From IMG/VR virus record IMGVR_UViG_3300010354_019053, positions 1 to 21,839 of that record: a stretch of 21,839 nt of DNA; one strand, 5' to 3'. The translations under genes were made by a program, and so were the position numbers. The notes beneath the pieces were generated by a model. It was given only the letters and a program-made list of their open reading frames with translations. It was not told the origin of the DNA and did not search any database. This DNA comes from a virus. This document shows, piece by piece, positions 1-6,155 of this stretch. Numbering within the stretch: the first letter of the stretch is position 1; each line of letters begins with the position of its first letter.

Positions 1-1
1 A

Positions 2-874
2 AACCTGTTGCGTCAAACAGCATTGGACAGTTTGCAAGGTCGCGGACCCAGTCAAATCTTTACTCCTGTGGTAAGTTTGCCAGAACTAGAAAGTCTAGTT
101 TACAACTGGACATTCTTTGAAACCAATATCCACAGTCGCAGTTACAGTCACATCATTCGCAACATCTACAATGTACCCAAGGAAGTGTTCAACACTATCC
201 ACGACACTGAAGAAATTGTGAACATGGCATCAAGTGTTGGCAAGTACTATGACCAACTACACCAATTGAATTGTATTAAAGAAATCGACGGCGACCCAAA
301 CAACTGCCCGGAAGAGAGCCACATCAAAGCAATCTATCTAGCACTGCACGCCAGTTATGCCCTAGAAGCATTCCGTTTTATGGTATCATTTGCTACAAGT
401 CTGGCAATGGTAGAGAACAAGATCTTCATTGGCAACGGCAACATTATTTCGTTAATTTTGCAAGATGAAATCCTGCACCGAGACTGGACTGCCTGGATGA
501 TCAATCAAGTGGTCAAGGAAGATCCTCGTTTTGCTCGAGCCAAACAAGAATGCGAAGCCGAAGTGTATCAAATATACATGGACGTTATCAGAGAGGAAAA
601 AGAGTGGGCAAATTACCTGTTCAAACACGGTCCGGTGATTGGATTAAATGCCGCCATCCTGCGAGACTTTGTAGACTATACTGCGGCCGCCGCACTCAAG
701 GAGATTGGTATCAAGTACACAGAGCCTGCTCCACGAAGCACACCTATTCCTTGGTTCAACAAACACGTGGATACACATAAGAAGCAGACAGCACTGCAAG
801 AAAATGAGTCAACCAATTATGTGATTGGTGTAATGTCAGATTCTGTGGACTACGACGAGTTGCCTAACATATGA
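2..874 (+). CDS. nrdB: Ribonucleotide reductase class Ia small subunit NrdB (5' end outside window)
   Basis: This is the radical-generating beta subunit of aerobic ribonucleotide reductase, which with NrdA makes dNTPs for phage replication. The reading frame is open to the left edge and its first visible residues already match the middle of NrdB, so the true start lies upstream; the TTG at 8 is not a credible start. Visible metal-site elements are the Asp of LDSLQGR (equivalent to E. coli D84), a Glu and His before the radical tyrosine in IHSRSY, the Glu of ALEAFRF and the ExxH of DEILH. The C-terminal tail ending DELPNI resembles the NrdA-binding tail. One oddity is FETNIH, where the Glu is four residues before the His instead of the usual three. 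The stop overlaps the next start as ATGA. The neighbouring glutaredoxin fits as a reductant. Confidence 0.95.
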   Translation, partial: NLLRQTALDSLQGRGPSQIFTPVVSLPELESLVYNWTFFETNIHSRSYSHIIRNIYNVPKEVFNTIHDTEEIVNMASSVGKYYDQLHQLNCIKEIDGDPNNCPEESHIKAIYLALHASYALEAFRFMVSFATSLAMVENKIFIGNGNIISLILQDEILHRDWTAWMINQVVKEDPRFARAKQECEAEVYQIYMDVIREEKEWANYLFKHGPVIGLNAAILRDFVDYTAAAALKEIGIKYTEPAPRSTPIPWFNKHVDTHKKQTALQENESTNYVIGVMSDSVDYDELPNI

Positions 875-1080
875 TAAATGAATGGCATTACAAGCGAGCT
901 GAATGGAAAGAAACATTCGCATTGATTCCCCGTCGTTGTGATCTCAGTAATAGATGGATATGGGGGCGACACATTTGTGGCACTGATTTTATTACAGGTC
1001 CCGGAGATCCGGTGATTATTAAAATTTGGAACCATCGTCACGAACACACAATTTATAGACTAAAAGGAGAACTAAAATGA
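871..1080 (+). CDS. Small phage protein of unknown function (69 aa)
   Basis: This is a short protein rich in Trp, His and Arg (residues such as EWHYKRAEW and the central FITGPGDPVII). I recognise no named domain, although the composition resembles small conserved proteins in other marine T4-like phages. It starts in an ATGA overlap with the nrdB stop and ends in an ATGA overlap with the glutaredoxin start, so the three genes are probably translationally coupled. Its place between nrdB and its likely reductant suggests the same expression programme, but no function can be read from the sequence. No signal peptide or membrane segment is seen. Confidence 0.8.
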   Translation: MINEWHYKRAEWKETFALIPRRCDLSNRWIWGRHICGTDFITGPGDPVIIKIWNHRHEHTIYRLKGELK

Positions 1081-1307
1081 AAGCAATTGTATGGAGTAAA
1101 AACCAGTGTCCTTATTGTGATCAGGCCAAGGCCCTGCTCAAGTTGAAAGGCATTGAATTTGAAGAACGCAATATCAACAATGGTTGGGATCGAGAAGATT
1201 TATTGTCTGCCGTGCCCACGGCACGTACAGTGCCACAAATATTCTTAGGCGAGGAATACGTAGGTGGATTCACTGAGCTCAAGAAAAAATTAACAGAAAG
1301 TGCATAA
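1077..1307 (+). CDS. Glutaredoxin
   Basis: This is a small dithiol oxidoreductase of 76 aa, typical for phage and bacterial glutaredoxins. The active-site CPYC is at residues 11-14 (NQCPYCDQAK), the conserved cis-proline motif is TVPQIF, and the GSH-binding end is YVGGFTEL. In T4-like phages such proteins reduce the phage-encoded ribonucleotide reductase, and nrdB lies just upstream. The start follows a good Shine-Dalgarno AAAAGGAG about 7 nt upstream and overlaps the previous stop (ATGA). The stop overlaps the next start as TAATG. Confidence 0.95.
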   Translation: MKAIVWSKNQCPYCDQAKALLKLKGIEFEERNINNGWDREDLLSAVPTARTVPQIFLGEEYVGGFTELKKKLTESA

Positions 1308-1609
1308 TGACATTAGAAGTAGGTAAAGTTTATACATTCAAACTTAACTCTGGAGAAGAGTTGATTGCCAAGTACAGTTGCGAAGTAGCAGGTAACTTCA
1401 TTGCAGTCACAGATCCTGTGAGTGTGGCTCCCGGACCCAAAGGCATGGGGCTTGTTCCCAGTTTGTTTACTGCAAACCCTGACCAAAGTGTCACTATAAA
1501 TACTAACAGCATTGCTATGTATGTAGAAACCGACGACAATGTTCGCGGCAAATACACTGAAGCAACCACTGGTATTCAAGTACCAGACAAGAAAATTATA
1601 ATGGGTTAA
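1307..1609 (+). CDS. Sm-like small beta-barrel phage protein
   Basis: The N-terminal half (VYTFKLNSGEELIAKY, then NFIAVTDPVSV) has the strand pattern of an Sm/LSm-like fold: a short strand, a glycine turn, 'GEELIAKY', then a strand with 'V.DP'. The last third is Thr/Asn-rich and probably flexible. T4-like marine phages carry similar Sm-like proteins close to the PAAR spike gene, and here the PAAR gene starts 1 nt after the stop. It could be a virion assembly factor rather than an RNA-binding protein; the sequence does not decide. The start overlaps the glutaredoxin stop by one base. Confidence 0.75.
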   Translation: MTLEVGKVYTFKLNSGEELIAKYSCEVAGNFIAVTDPVSVAPGPKGMGLVPSLFTANPDQSVTINTNSIAMYVETDDNVRGKYTEATTGIQVPDKKIIMG

Positions 1610-1610
1610 T

Positions 1611-1892
1611 ATGCCACCAGTACAACGACAGGGAGATCCAAATTCAGCAGGCGGTGCAGCCACAGGCGGGGTAGGATCAGTACGAGTAAACAATAAACCT
1701 GTTGTTGTCAACGGAACCAGTGTTTCTGCACACGCACCATGGGGCAAGCCGCATCCTCCACATGCCTCGCCTGTTACTACAGGTGGTGTGGGGTCAGTGC
1801 GTGCTGGTGGCATCCCTGTCAATGTAGATGGAAATCCCGACACTTGCGGTCATACTAGAACCAGCGGATCTGGTGATGTGAGGGCTGGATAA
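1611..1892 (+). CDS. PAAR-domain spike tip protein
   Basis: This small Gly/Val/Pro-rich protein of 93 aa has repeated TGGVGSVR and DVRAG strands and a His/Cys set (HAPWGKPHPPH and TCGH). These are characteristic of PAAR proteins, which form a sharp zinc-stabilised cone at the tip of the tail spike, as T4 gp5.4 does. The two copies of GGVGSVR (around residues 19 and 60) suggest an internal duplication of the beta-hairpin unit. The gene overlaps the following 662-aa gene by one base (TAATG), which supports a joint role in the baseplate or tail tip. Confidence 0.88.
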   Translation: MPPVQRQGDPNSAGGAATGGVGSVRVNNKPVVVNGTSVSAHAPWGKPHPPHASPVTTGGVGSVRAGGIPVNVDGNPDTCGHTRTSGSGDVRAG

Positions 1893-3880
1893 TGCCTGCA
1901 GGTTTGTTGACTCCGTTGCAATTAACTGCTGGAAGTTCTTTGCTGAACAATCAAGGAATTAAAACACTTCCTGCCGCGTTGACCTCGGCGATTTCTGCAT
2001 TTAATGGTACCAATGTCGTATCAGCTTTTCTAAATGCACTGTCATATTATCAGGCACAAAGTTGGGCAACACCGGCCACATTATTAAACTTACAAAGCAT
2101 TGGCAATTCAACCTGTCCTGCGCTGGGGGACAGTATTCCGTCTAGCATTACCAATTTGACTCCAGTTACAGATCCCGGCGGCTTTTCGGGCCTAGTCTCT
2201 CAAACAGGCAATGCATATCTTGGCAATGGTGATGTAGGAATATTTGCACAAGGATTCATGAGTGTGCAAGGATTCATCAAGTCTACCAATTTGTTTATCA
2301 ACAGTGCAGTAAATGCACAAACGTATCTGGGACCAACTTTTTCGGGAATGGATACATTGACAACCAACAATATCAGTGCAGTGAATTCTAATTTTTCTGG
2401 CTTTGGTACAGATTTGTTTAACCAGGGACAACTGTATGATTTGTCACAGATCGATTTGTATGGTACTCCTGCTGGATTGTTGGGGCAACTTTCCAAGGTT
2501 GCTGGAATACAAGGCGGAACTTTAAAAATTGTTGAAGAGCCATTGTTGACAGCTGGATTGACCACAACGGATATCAAGAACTTGGTATCAAGAAATCGAA
2601 ACTTATCCGAAATACAATTCAACCAACTGCAAAAATTAGCCTATACCGGCATGACTTACATAACAGGGGCAGACCTACAGCAGGTACTAGACATACTCAA
2701 TGTAACAACTCCCAATATTCAAAGCATGGCCGATTTGTTGGATCAGAAAAAAATATTCCCCAATAGTTACACCACATTGGCTACACCGACTCCAACCGGG
2801 CCGGAGTTAGTATATCAACCCGATGGCAGTGTCAGTATGAATCTGGCTGCAAATGTCAATAACTATTTGCCAACGCCAAGTGGTTGCGAAGAACTTGGAA
2901 AAATCATACCTCCGGATCAAGCTGTTGCAAACAAATCTGTTCAAGCTGCGCTGCAACAAATCACTGGAATTACTTCAACTACTTTGCCAGCACTGGCACA
3001 GGTTGTAAAAGGATCAACACCCACGATCTGGGACATCACCATTGACTATTTGGCCAATGATGTAGTTTCTTATGGATCGCCAATACCCAACGTCTATCGT
3101 GCTCAACAAAATGTACCTGCAGGCATTGACATCAACGACACTGACTATTGGCAATCAACTAGCCTAGGTGGCCTGAGCACCATGGCAGGACTGCCTGATA
3201 TTCAGTCCCAGACCGCAGTGTTGCCTGCATCTGTTGTAAATCAATACAACTCTATGGCAACAGGAACTGGCCCTAACGGAACAATTAATACCTGTGATGT
3301 AATAGGGCTGGCAATTGACTACAATAATTTTGCTGCCGAATTTGTTTCTGCAGCCAACGCTATTTCGGCCATGCCGTCATCGGCAGACTTGACTGCACTC
3401 ATTACAGCTTATCAGGACATGCTTGGCGCCAGCAACAACACTGAGATGCAAACATACATTGACGATGCCAATGCTGCAATCAGTGCCATTGCAAACTCTT
3501 CTACTCATCCAGAGTATGTTTCGTATGTTTCGTCGCTCAACTTATCGTTCAACAATATGGCCAGTATTTTGAGCAAGGAGAAACAGTATCAATCTCAGGC
3601 AGGCATTGATTATTTCAGTATTCAAAGCGGTGATAAATCTGTTGTCTATGCATTTGTTCAAGCACTACCCGGTTATGGACTAGAAGTTGGACCTTGTGGA
3701 CCTGCATACTTCTTGAATCAAGTGGCTGACATTTCTGTAATCGGGGGACAGGCAATTGTTGGAACCATGCGGGAAGCCACTAACAATCAACGCCTCAACG
3801 GAAGCCAACTTGGAGTAGATACTGCACCCTCATCTACTCTGGCCGTTACTCCTGTTCCTGCAATAACTCCTGTGTACTAA
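1892..3880 (+). CDS. Large putative virion structural protein (baseplate/tail), with CBM-like module
   Basis: This is a 662-aa protein with long Ser/Thr/Asn/Gly-rich stretches, few charged residues and no enzyme motif, typical of phage structural proteins. Its position directly behind the PAAR gene, with a TAATG overlap, points to the baseplate or tail tip. Residues about 378-421 (WDITIDYLANDVVSYG, then VYRAQQNVPAGI, then TDYWQ) match the pattern of the small carbohydrate-binding module 5/12 family that recurs in phage tail proteins. No signal peptide or membrane segment is clear. The stop codon lies in the loop of a short hairpin just before a promoter. The exact T4 counterpart is not identified. 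Confidence 0.75.
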   Translation: MPAGLLTPLQLTAGSSLLNNQGIKTLPAALTSAISAFNGTNVVSAFLNALSYYQAQSWATPATLLNLQSIGNSTCPALGDSIPSSITNLTPVTDPGGFSGLVSQTGNAYLGNGDVGIFAQGFMSVQGFIKSTNLFINSAVNAQTYLGPTFSGMDTLTTNNISAVNSNFSGFGTDLFNQGQLYDLSQIDLYGTPAGLLGQLSKVAGIQGGTLKIVEEPLLTAGLTTTDIKNLVSRNRNLSEIQFNQLQKLAYTGMTYITGADLQQVLDILNVTTPNIQSMADLLDQKKIFPNSYTTLATPTPTGPELVYQPDGSVSMNLAANVNNYLPTPSGCEELGKIIPPDQAVANKSVQAALQQITGITSTTLPALAQVVKGSTPTIWDITIDYLANDVVSYGSPIPNVYRAQQNVPAGIDINDTDYWQSTSLGGLSTMAGLPDIQSQTAVLPASVVNQYNSMATGTGPNGTINTCDVIGLAIDYNNFAAEFVSAANAISAMPSSADLTALITAYQDMLGASNNTEMQTYIDDANAAISAIANSSTHPEYVSYVSSLNLSFNNMASILSKEKQYQSQAGIDYFSIQSGDKSVVYAFVQALPGYGLEVGPCGPAYFLNQVADISVIGGQAIVGTMREATNNQRLNGSQLGVDTAPSSTLAVTPVPAITPVY

Positions 3881-3887
3881 AGTACAC
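3872..3887 (+). terminator. Hairpin around the stop codon, no U-tract
   Basis: GTGTAC (3872-3877) pairs with GTACAC (3882-3887) around the loop TAAA, which contains the stop of the 662-aa gene. No T-run follows, so it is not a canonical intrinsic terminator. It ends 2 nt before the -35 box of the next promoter and may act as a weak terminator or 3'-end stabiliser. Confidence 0.4.
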
Positions 3888-3889
3888 GA

Positions 3890-3918
3890 TTGACAAATAT
3901 ATCTCAATTTGCTATAAT
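3890..3918 (+). promoter_or_regulatory. Consensus sigma70-type promoter, leaderless
   Basis: This is a perfect TTGACA (3890-3895), a 17-nt spacer AATATATCTCAATTTGC and a perfect TATAAT (3913-3918). The predicted +1 falls on or beside the A of the ATG at 3925, so the transcript would be essentially leaderless. The spacer is strikingly like that of the promoter at 4745. Confidence 0.9.
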
Positions 3919-3924
3919 GCGAGT

Positions 3925-4335
3925 ATGCTTTACTTCGCCTATGGAATGAATACCAACTCGCAGGGCATGGCACACCGTTGCCCGGCCGCAGTGAGTTTTG
4001 GCCGTGCTACACTAGAAGGACACCGTTTCCGCTTTGCTGGCCCTGCTGATGTTCAACGCGATCGTCACAGTGATGTGGAAGGTGTGCTGTGGGATATAAC
4101 TGATCGGTGTTTGGCTGCACTCGATGTACTGGAAGGATATCCCTTTTATTACGATCGCAAGTGGGCCCGAGTATGGTTTCAAGGACAAGAATATCAAGCC
4201 TTGGTATACTTTATGCAACCGGGTAATCGAAATGCTCCGCCATCTGACGGATATTTTAACATGGTGCTGGAGGGCTACACAGAACACGGGGTTAACACTG
4301 AACAATTGATTGAGGCAACACAAGCAACTACTTAA
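3925..4335 (+). CDS. Gamma-glutamylcyclotransferase-like (AIG2/GGCT fold) protein
   Basis: This 136-aa protein has the N-terminal YFAYGMN motif (residues 3-9) of the GGCT fold and the acidic motif ALDVLEGYP, whose Glu70 is in the position of the catalytic general acid/base of gamma-glutamylcyclotransferases. The family cleaves gamma-glutamyl-amine or gamma-glutamyl-amino-acid bonds to release 5-oxoproline; the substrate here is unknown. The ATG at 3925 is required because the YFAYG strand follows it at once, yet it sits only 7 nt after the -10 box and has no Shine-Dalgarno. This suggests leaderless initiation. It could change glutathione or gamma-glutamyl compounds in the infected cell, but this is inference. 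Confidence 0.85.
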   Translation: MLYFAYGMNTNSQGMAHRCPAAVSFGRATLEGHRFRFAGPADVQRDRHSDVEGVLWDITDRCLAALDVLEGYPFYYDRKWARVWFQGQEYQALVYFMQPGNRNAPPSDGYFNMVLEGYTEHGVNTEQLIEATQATT

Positions 4336-4337
4336 AA

Positions 4338-4367
4338 TAAATACATAGCCCGGTAAAGGAATTACCG
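4338..4367 (+). promoter_or_regulatory. TAAATA late-type box and SD-sequestering hairpin
   Basis: TAAATA (4338-4343) resembles the T4-type late promoter core. Just downstream, CGGTAA (4351-4356) pairs with TTACCG (4362-4367), leaving the 5-nt loop AGGAA. That loop is the Shine-Dalgarno of the ATG at 4370. The predicted +1 (about 4349) would put the hairpin at the extreme 5' end of the mRNA. Confidence 0.5.
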
Positions 4368-4369
4368 TT

Positions 4370-4669
4370 ATGTATAATAACAATAAAAAAACAGCAGACA
4401 ACGACTGGTCAATGCTCAGCGTCGAAGGCAACAAACAAGTTAATCAAATCGTTAAGCGAGCAAAAAAAGAACATTTGACTTGGCCTCAAGTTTACAAAGA
4501 GCTTTGGATGTTGCATAACAAAACTGGCTTTTATGAAGCCATGGACTCAGAGGTTTGTAAAGAAGTTTATAAAAAACTAAACTTCAAAAGCCCCTATTAC
4601 TTTTATGGAATCACGGTAAATGGCAGGACGTTGTTTGATATGTTTCCGGAGCTCAACACTCCTGCTTGA
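4370..4669 (+). CDS. Small phage protein of unknown function (99 aa)
   Basis: This is a soluble, Lys- and Asn-rich protein of 99 aa with a probable helical core (VNQIVKRAKKEHLTWPQVY) and an aromatic C-terminal half (SPYYFYGITVNGRTLFDMF). I do not recognise a domain. Its Shine-Dalgarno lies in the loop of a 6-bp hairpin, so translation may be regulated. The gene is followed by a clear intrinsic terminator, making it a self-contained unit with the TAAATA box upstream. Confidence 0.75.
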   Translation: MYNNNKKTADNDWSMLSVEGNKQVNQIVKRAKKEHLTWPQVYKELWMLHNKTGFYEAMDSEVCKEVYKKLNFKSPYYFYGITVNGRTLFDMFPELNTPA

Positions 4670-4675
4670 AATTAT

Positions 4676-4698
4676 GTAGTACTTGAGTACTACTTTTT
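4676..4698 (+). terminator. Intrinsic terminator
   Basis: GTAGTAC (4676-4682) pairs perfectly with GTACTAC (4687-4693) over a TTGA loop, followed by TTTTT (4694-4698). It closes the 99-aa gene and insulates the promoter at 4745. Confidence 0.85.
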
Positions 4699-4744
4699 GG
4701 TTAGTGCTCATTAACCCTACTAAATTAGCGGGTCTTTGCCCCAC

Positions 4745-4773
4745 TTGACCAATATTTCCCATTTTGCTATAAT
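4745..4773 (+). promoter_or_regulatory. Sigma70-type promoter
   Basis: TTGACC (4745-4750), a 17-nt spacer AATATTTCCCATTTTGC and TATAAT (4768-4773) lie ahead of the 116-aa gene. Unlike the related promoters, this one leaves a leader of about 25 nt with a strong AAAGGAG Shine-Dalgarno before ATG 4805. Confidence 0.88.
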
Positions 4774-4804
4774 AATGGAATAGTAAGCAACAAAGGAGCC
4801 CCAA

Positions 4805-5155
4805 ATGGCATACATGAGTCAAGAGCACAAAGCAAAACTGGCACCCACCATCAAGGCAATTTGCAAAAAGTATGGTATCAAGGCCAATCTCAGCGTTCGC
4901 AATCACAGCTCGCTGGTGCTGACTGTAAAGCAAGGCAACATTGATTTTGGTGGCGATCATGTGCAAGTCAATCCCTACTGGTATCACGAGCACTTTGAGG
5001 GTCGTGCTAAAGATTTTCTTAGCGAAGTAATTCCTGCCATGTATGGCCCTGACTACTTTGATCATTCTGATGCTCAGACTGATTACTTCCACTGCTCGCA
5101 TTATATTGATGTCAACATTGGTCGTTGGAACCAGCCTTACGCCTTGGAAAAGTAA
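4805..5155 (+). CDS. Conserved phage protein, LPD29-like
   Basis: This is a 116-aa protein beginning MAYMSQEHKAKLAP, with KYGIKANLSVRNHSSLVLTV, VNPYWYHEHFEG, DAQTDYFHCSHYIDVNIG and a closing GRWNQPY. The pattern matches a protein common in phages that I associate with the 'large polyvalent protein-associated domain 29' family; this name is from memory and not checked. No enzymatic function is established. It has its own promoter (4745), a Shine-Dalgarno AAAGGAG and a terminator that overlaps its stop codon, so it is a complete one-gene cassette. The likely expression is early because the promoter is host-type. Confidence 0.82.
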   Translation: MAYMSQEHKAKLAPTIKAICKKYGIKANLSVRNHSSLVLTVKQGNIDFGGDHVQVNPYWYHEHFEGRAKDFLSEVIPAMYGPDYFDHSDAQTDYFHCSHYIDVNIGRWNQPYALEK

Positions 5156-5176
5156 TACTCAAGTATTACATTTTTT
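5152..5176 (+). terminator. Intrinsic terminator overlapping the stop codon
   Basis: GTAATACT (5152-5159) pairs with AGTATTAC (5162-5169), followed by ATTTTTT. The TAA stop of the LPD29-like gene (5153-5155) is inside the left arm, and the next -35 box begins 3 nt after the T-run. Confidence 0.85.
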
Positions 5177-5178
5177 GG

Positions 5179-5207
5179 TTGACCAATAATTACCGTTTTG
5201 TTATAAT
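5179..5207 (+). promoter_or_regulatory. Sigma70-type promoter
   Basis: TTGACC (5179-5184), a 17-nt spacer AATAATTACCGTTTTGT and TATAAT (5202-5207) are present. An ATG (5214) sits at the predicted +1, in frame with the Shine-Dalgarno-led ATG at 5238. Confidence 0.88.
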
Positions 5208-5237
5208 ATACGCATGTTCAGCAAAAAGGAGTCTGCA

Positions 5238-5516
5238 ATGTCAATGGCCACTATCCAGCAAGTTAACGAAGCAATCATGTTTGGTAACTTCACCAACGAA
5301 CAACTCAATTCTATTGTGTCTGCTCTTAAGTATGCACGAGCACAAATGACCAAACAAAAGGCCCGCAGTTTCATGGCCGGTGACTCTGTGCGATTCTCCA
5401 GCCGTGGCAACACCTTCTTTGGCACCATTGAGCGAGTCAAGCTCAAGAACGCCTTTGTTCGAGTTGGCAATGCCAGCCGTTACAATGTGCCGCTAAACAT
5501 GCTGGAGGCAGCATGA
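5238..5516 (+). CDS. Small conserved phage protein with KOW/SH3-like C-terminal half
   Basis: This 92-aa protein has a helical N-terminal half (NEQLNSIVSALKYARAQM) and a C-terminal barrel-like half (MAGDSVRFSSRGNTFFGTIE, then AFVRVGNASRYNVPLNML) reminiscent of a KOW or SH3-type fold. Similar proteins are frequent in T4-like and other phages, without assigned function. I choose ATG 5238 because AAGGAG lies 6 nt upstream. The in-frame ATG at 5214 lies at the predicted transcript 5' end and would add eight residues (MFSKKESA), so a second, leaderless start is possible. The stop overlaps the next ATG (ATGA). Confidence 0.82.
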   Translation: MSMATIQQVNEAIMFGNFTNEQLNSIVSALKYARAQMTKQKARSFMAGDSVRFSSRGNTFFGTIERVKLKNAFVRVGNASRYNVPLNMLEAA

Positions 5517-5674
5517 CCTTCCGGCAGTGGCTACAACAAATGTGGTACAACCATTGCCTTGAGATCGAGGAATGGACTGGTCGTGTACCAAACTATGATG
5601 TAAAAGAATACTTTGCCCGATACAAATTCTGGCTCAAGCGCGAATATCGTCATCAACAAAATGCAACTCGATAA
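5513..5674 (+). CDS. Small conserved phage protein (53 aa)
   Basis: This short ORF starts in an ATGA overlap with the preceding stop and encodes a Trp/Tyr/Arg-rich peptide beginning MTFRQWLQQMWYNHC, with EIEEWTG, then DVKEYFARYKFWLKREY near the end. The spacing of the aromatic residues and the WLKREY ending look like a small protein seen repeatedly in phages; this is recognition from memory. The tight coupling on the left and the 14-nt overlap with the next gene on the right support that it is real. Function unknown. Confidence 0.75.
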   Translation: MTFRQWLQQMWYNHCLEIEEWTGRVPNYDVKEYFARYKFWLKREYRHQQNATR

Positions 5675-6143
5675 AAGGGGGTACGTAAAATTGGGACTTG
5701 ATCAATACGCATACGTGGCCGCAAAGGCTGGACAACGTGAAGAATTTTACGAAACGTCAGAGTACAACGAAGAAACCAAAGAGTGGGTTAGCAAAATCTC
5801 CAAGCCCCGTGAGATTGCCTACTGGCGCAAGCATCCTAACCTCCAAGGCTGGATGGAGAAACTGTGGCTTCGCAAGCAAGACATTCCTGTCGCATCCCAA
5901 GATCAATTTGTTGAAAACAAGCGTCCACCCGGGGACTTCAACGGTGTTGAGCTTGAACTGACCTGGGAAGACCTCGACGATCTTGAACGTGCTGTGACAC
6001 ACAACCGACTGCCTGAGACTACAGGTTTCTTCTTTGGCAATCCCGCAGACGAGCACTATCGTGAACAGGATTTGCAATTTATTCGAGAAGCCCGTGCAGA
6101 ACTGTTCTTGGGTTTGAAAGTGTTCTATAATTCCAGCTGGTGA
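5661..6143 (+). CDS. Conserved phage protein of unknown function (160 aa)
   Basis: The protein begins MQLDKRGYVKLGLDQYAYV and contains PREIAYWRKHPNLQGWMEKL, FNGVELELTWEDLDDLE and TGFFFGNPADEHY, and ends LGLKVFYNSSW. This pattern recurs in conserved hypothetical proteins of marine T4-like phages, with no known activity. I place the start at ATG 5661, which gives the N-terminal LDKRGYVKLG. A TTG at 5691 preceded by AGGGGG is an alternative, and the upstream TTG at 5613 only adds residues lying inside the previous gene. The gene has no strong Shine-Dalgarno, so translation probably depends on coupling to the overlapping 53-aa gene. Confidence 0.82.
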   Translation: MQLDKRGYVKLGLDQYAYVAAKAGQREEFYETSEYNEETKEWVSKISKPREIAYWRKHPNLQGWMEKLWLRKQDIPVASQDQFVENKRPPGDFNGVELELTWEDLDDLERAVTHNRLPETTGFFFGNPADEHYREQDLQFIREARAELFLGLKVFYNSSW

Positions 6144-6155
6144 GGCAGTAAATAA

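Noticed and set aside
8-10. TTG as start of nrdB
   Set aside because: The upstream in-frame residues NLL continue the NrdB alignment, so the gene is simply cut by the window edge.
1313-1843. Minus-strand ORF of 176 codons opposite the Sm-like and PAAR genes
   Set aside because: It mirrors two well-supported overlapping plus-strand genes, and its Pro/Thr-rich text is the reverse of the PAAR repeats.
4699-4718. Weak inverted repeat GGTTA/TAACC after the terminator at 4676
   Set aside because: It is only 5 bp with a long loop and no T-run, so it is not supported as a separate element.
5214-5237. ATG 5214 as the only start of the KOW-like gene
   Set aside because: ATG 5238 has AAGGAG at ideal spacing. 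ATG 5214 is kept only as a possible second leaderless start.
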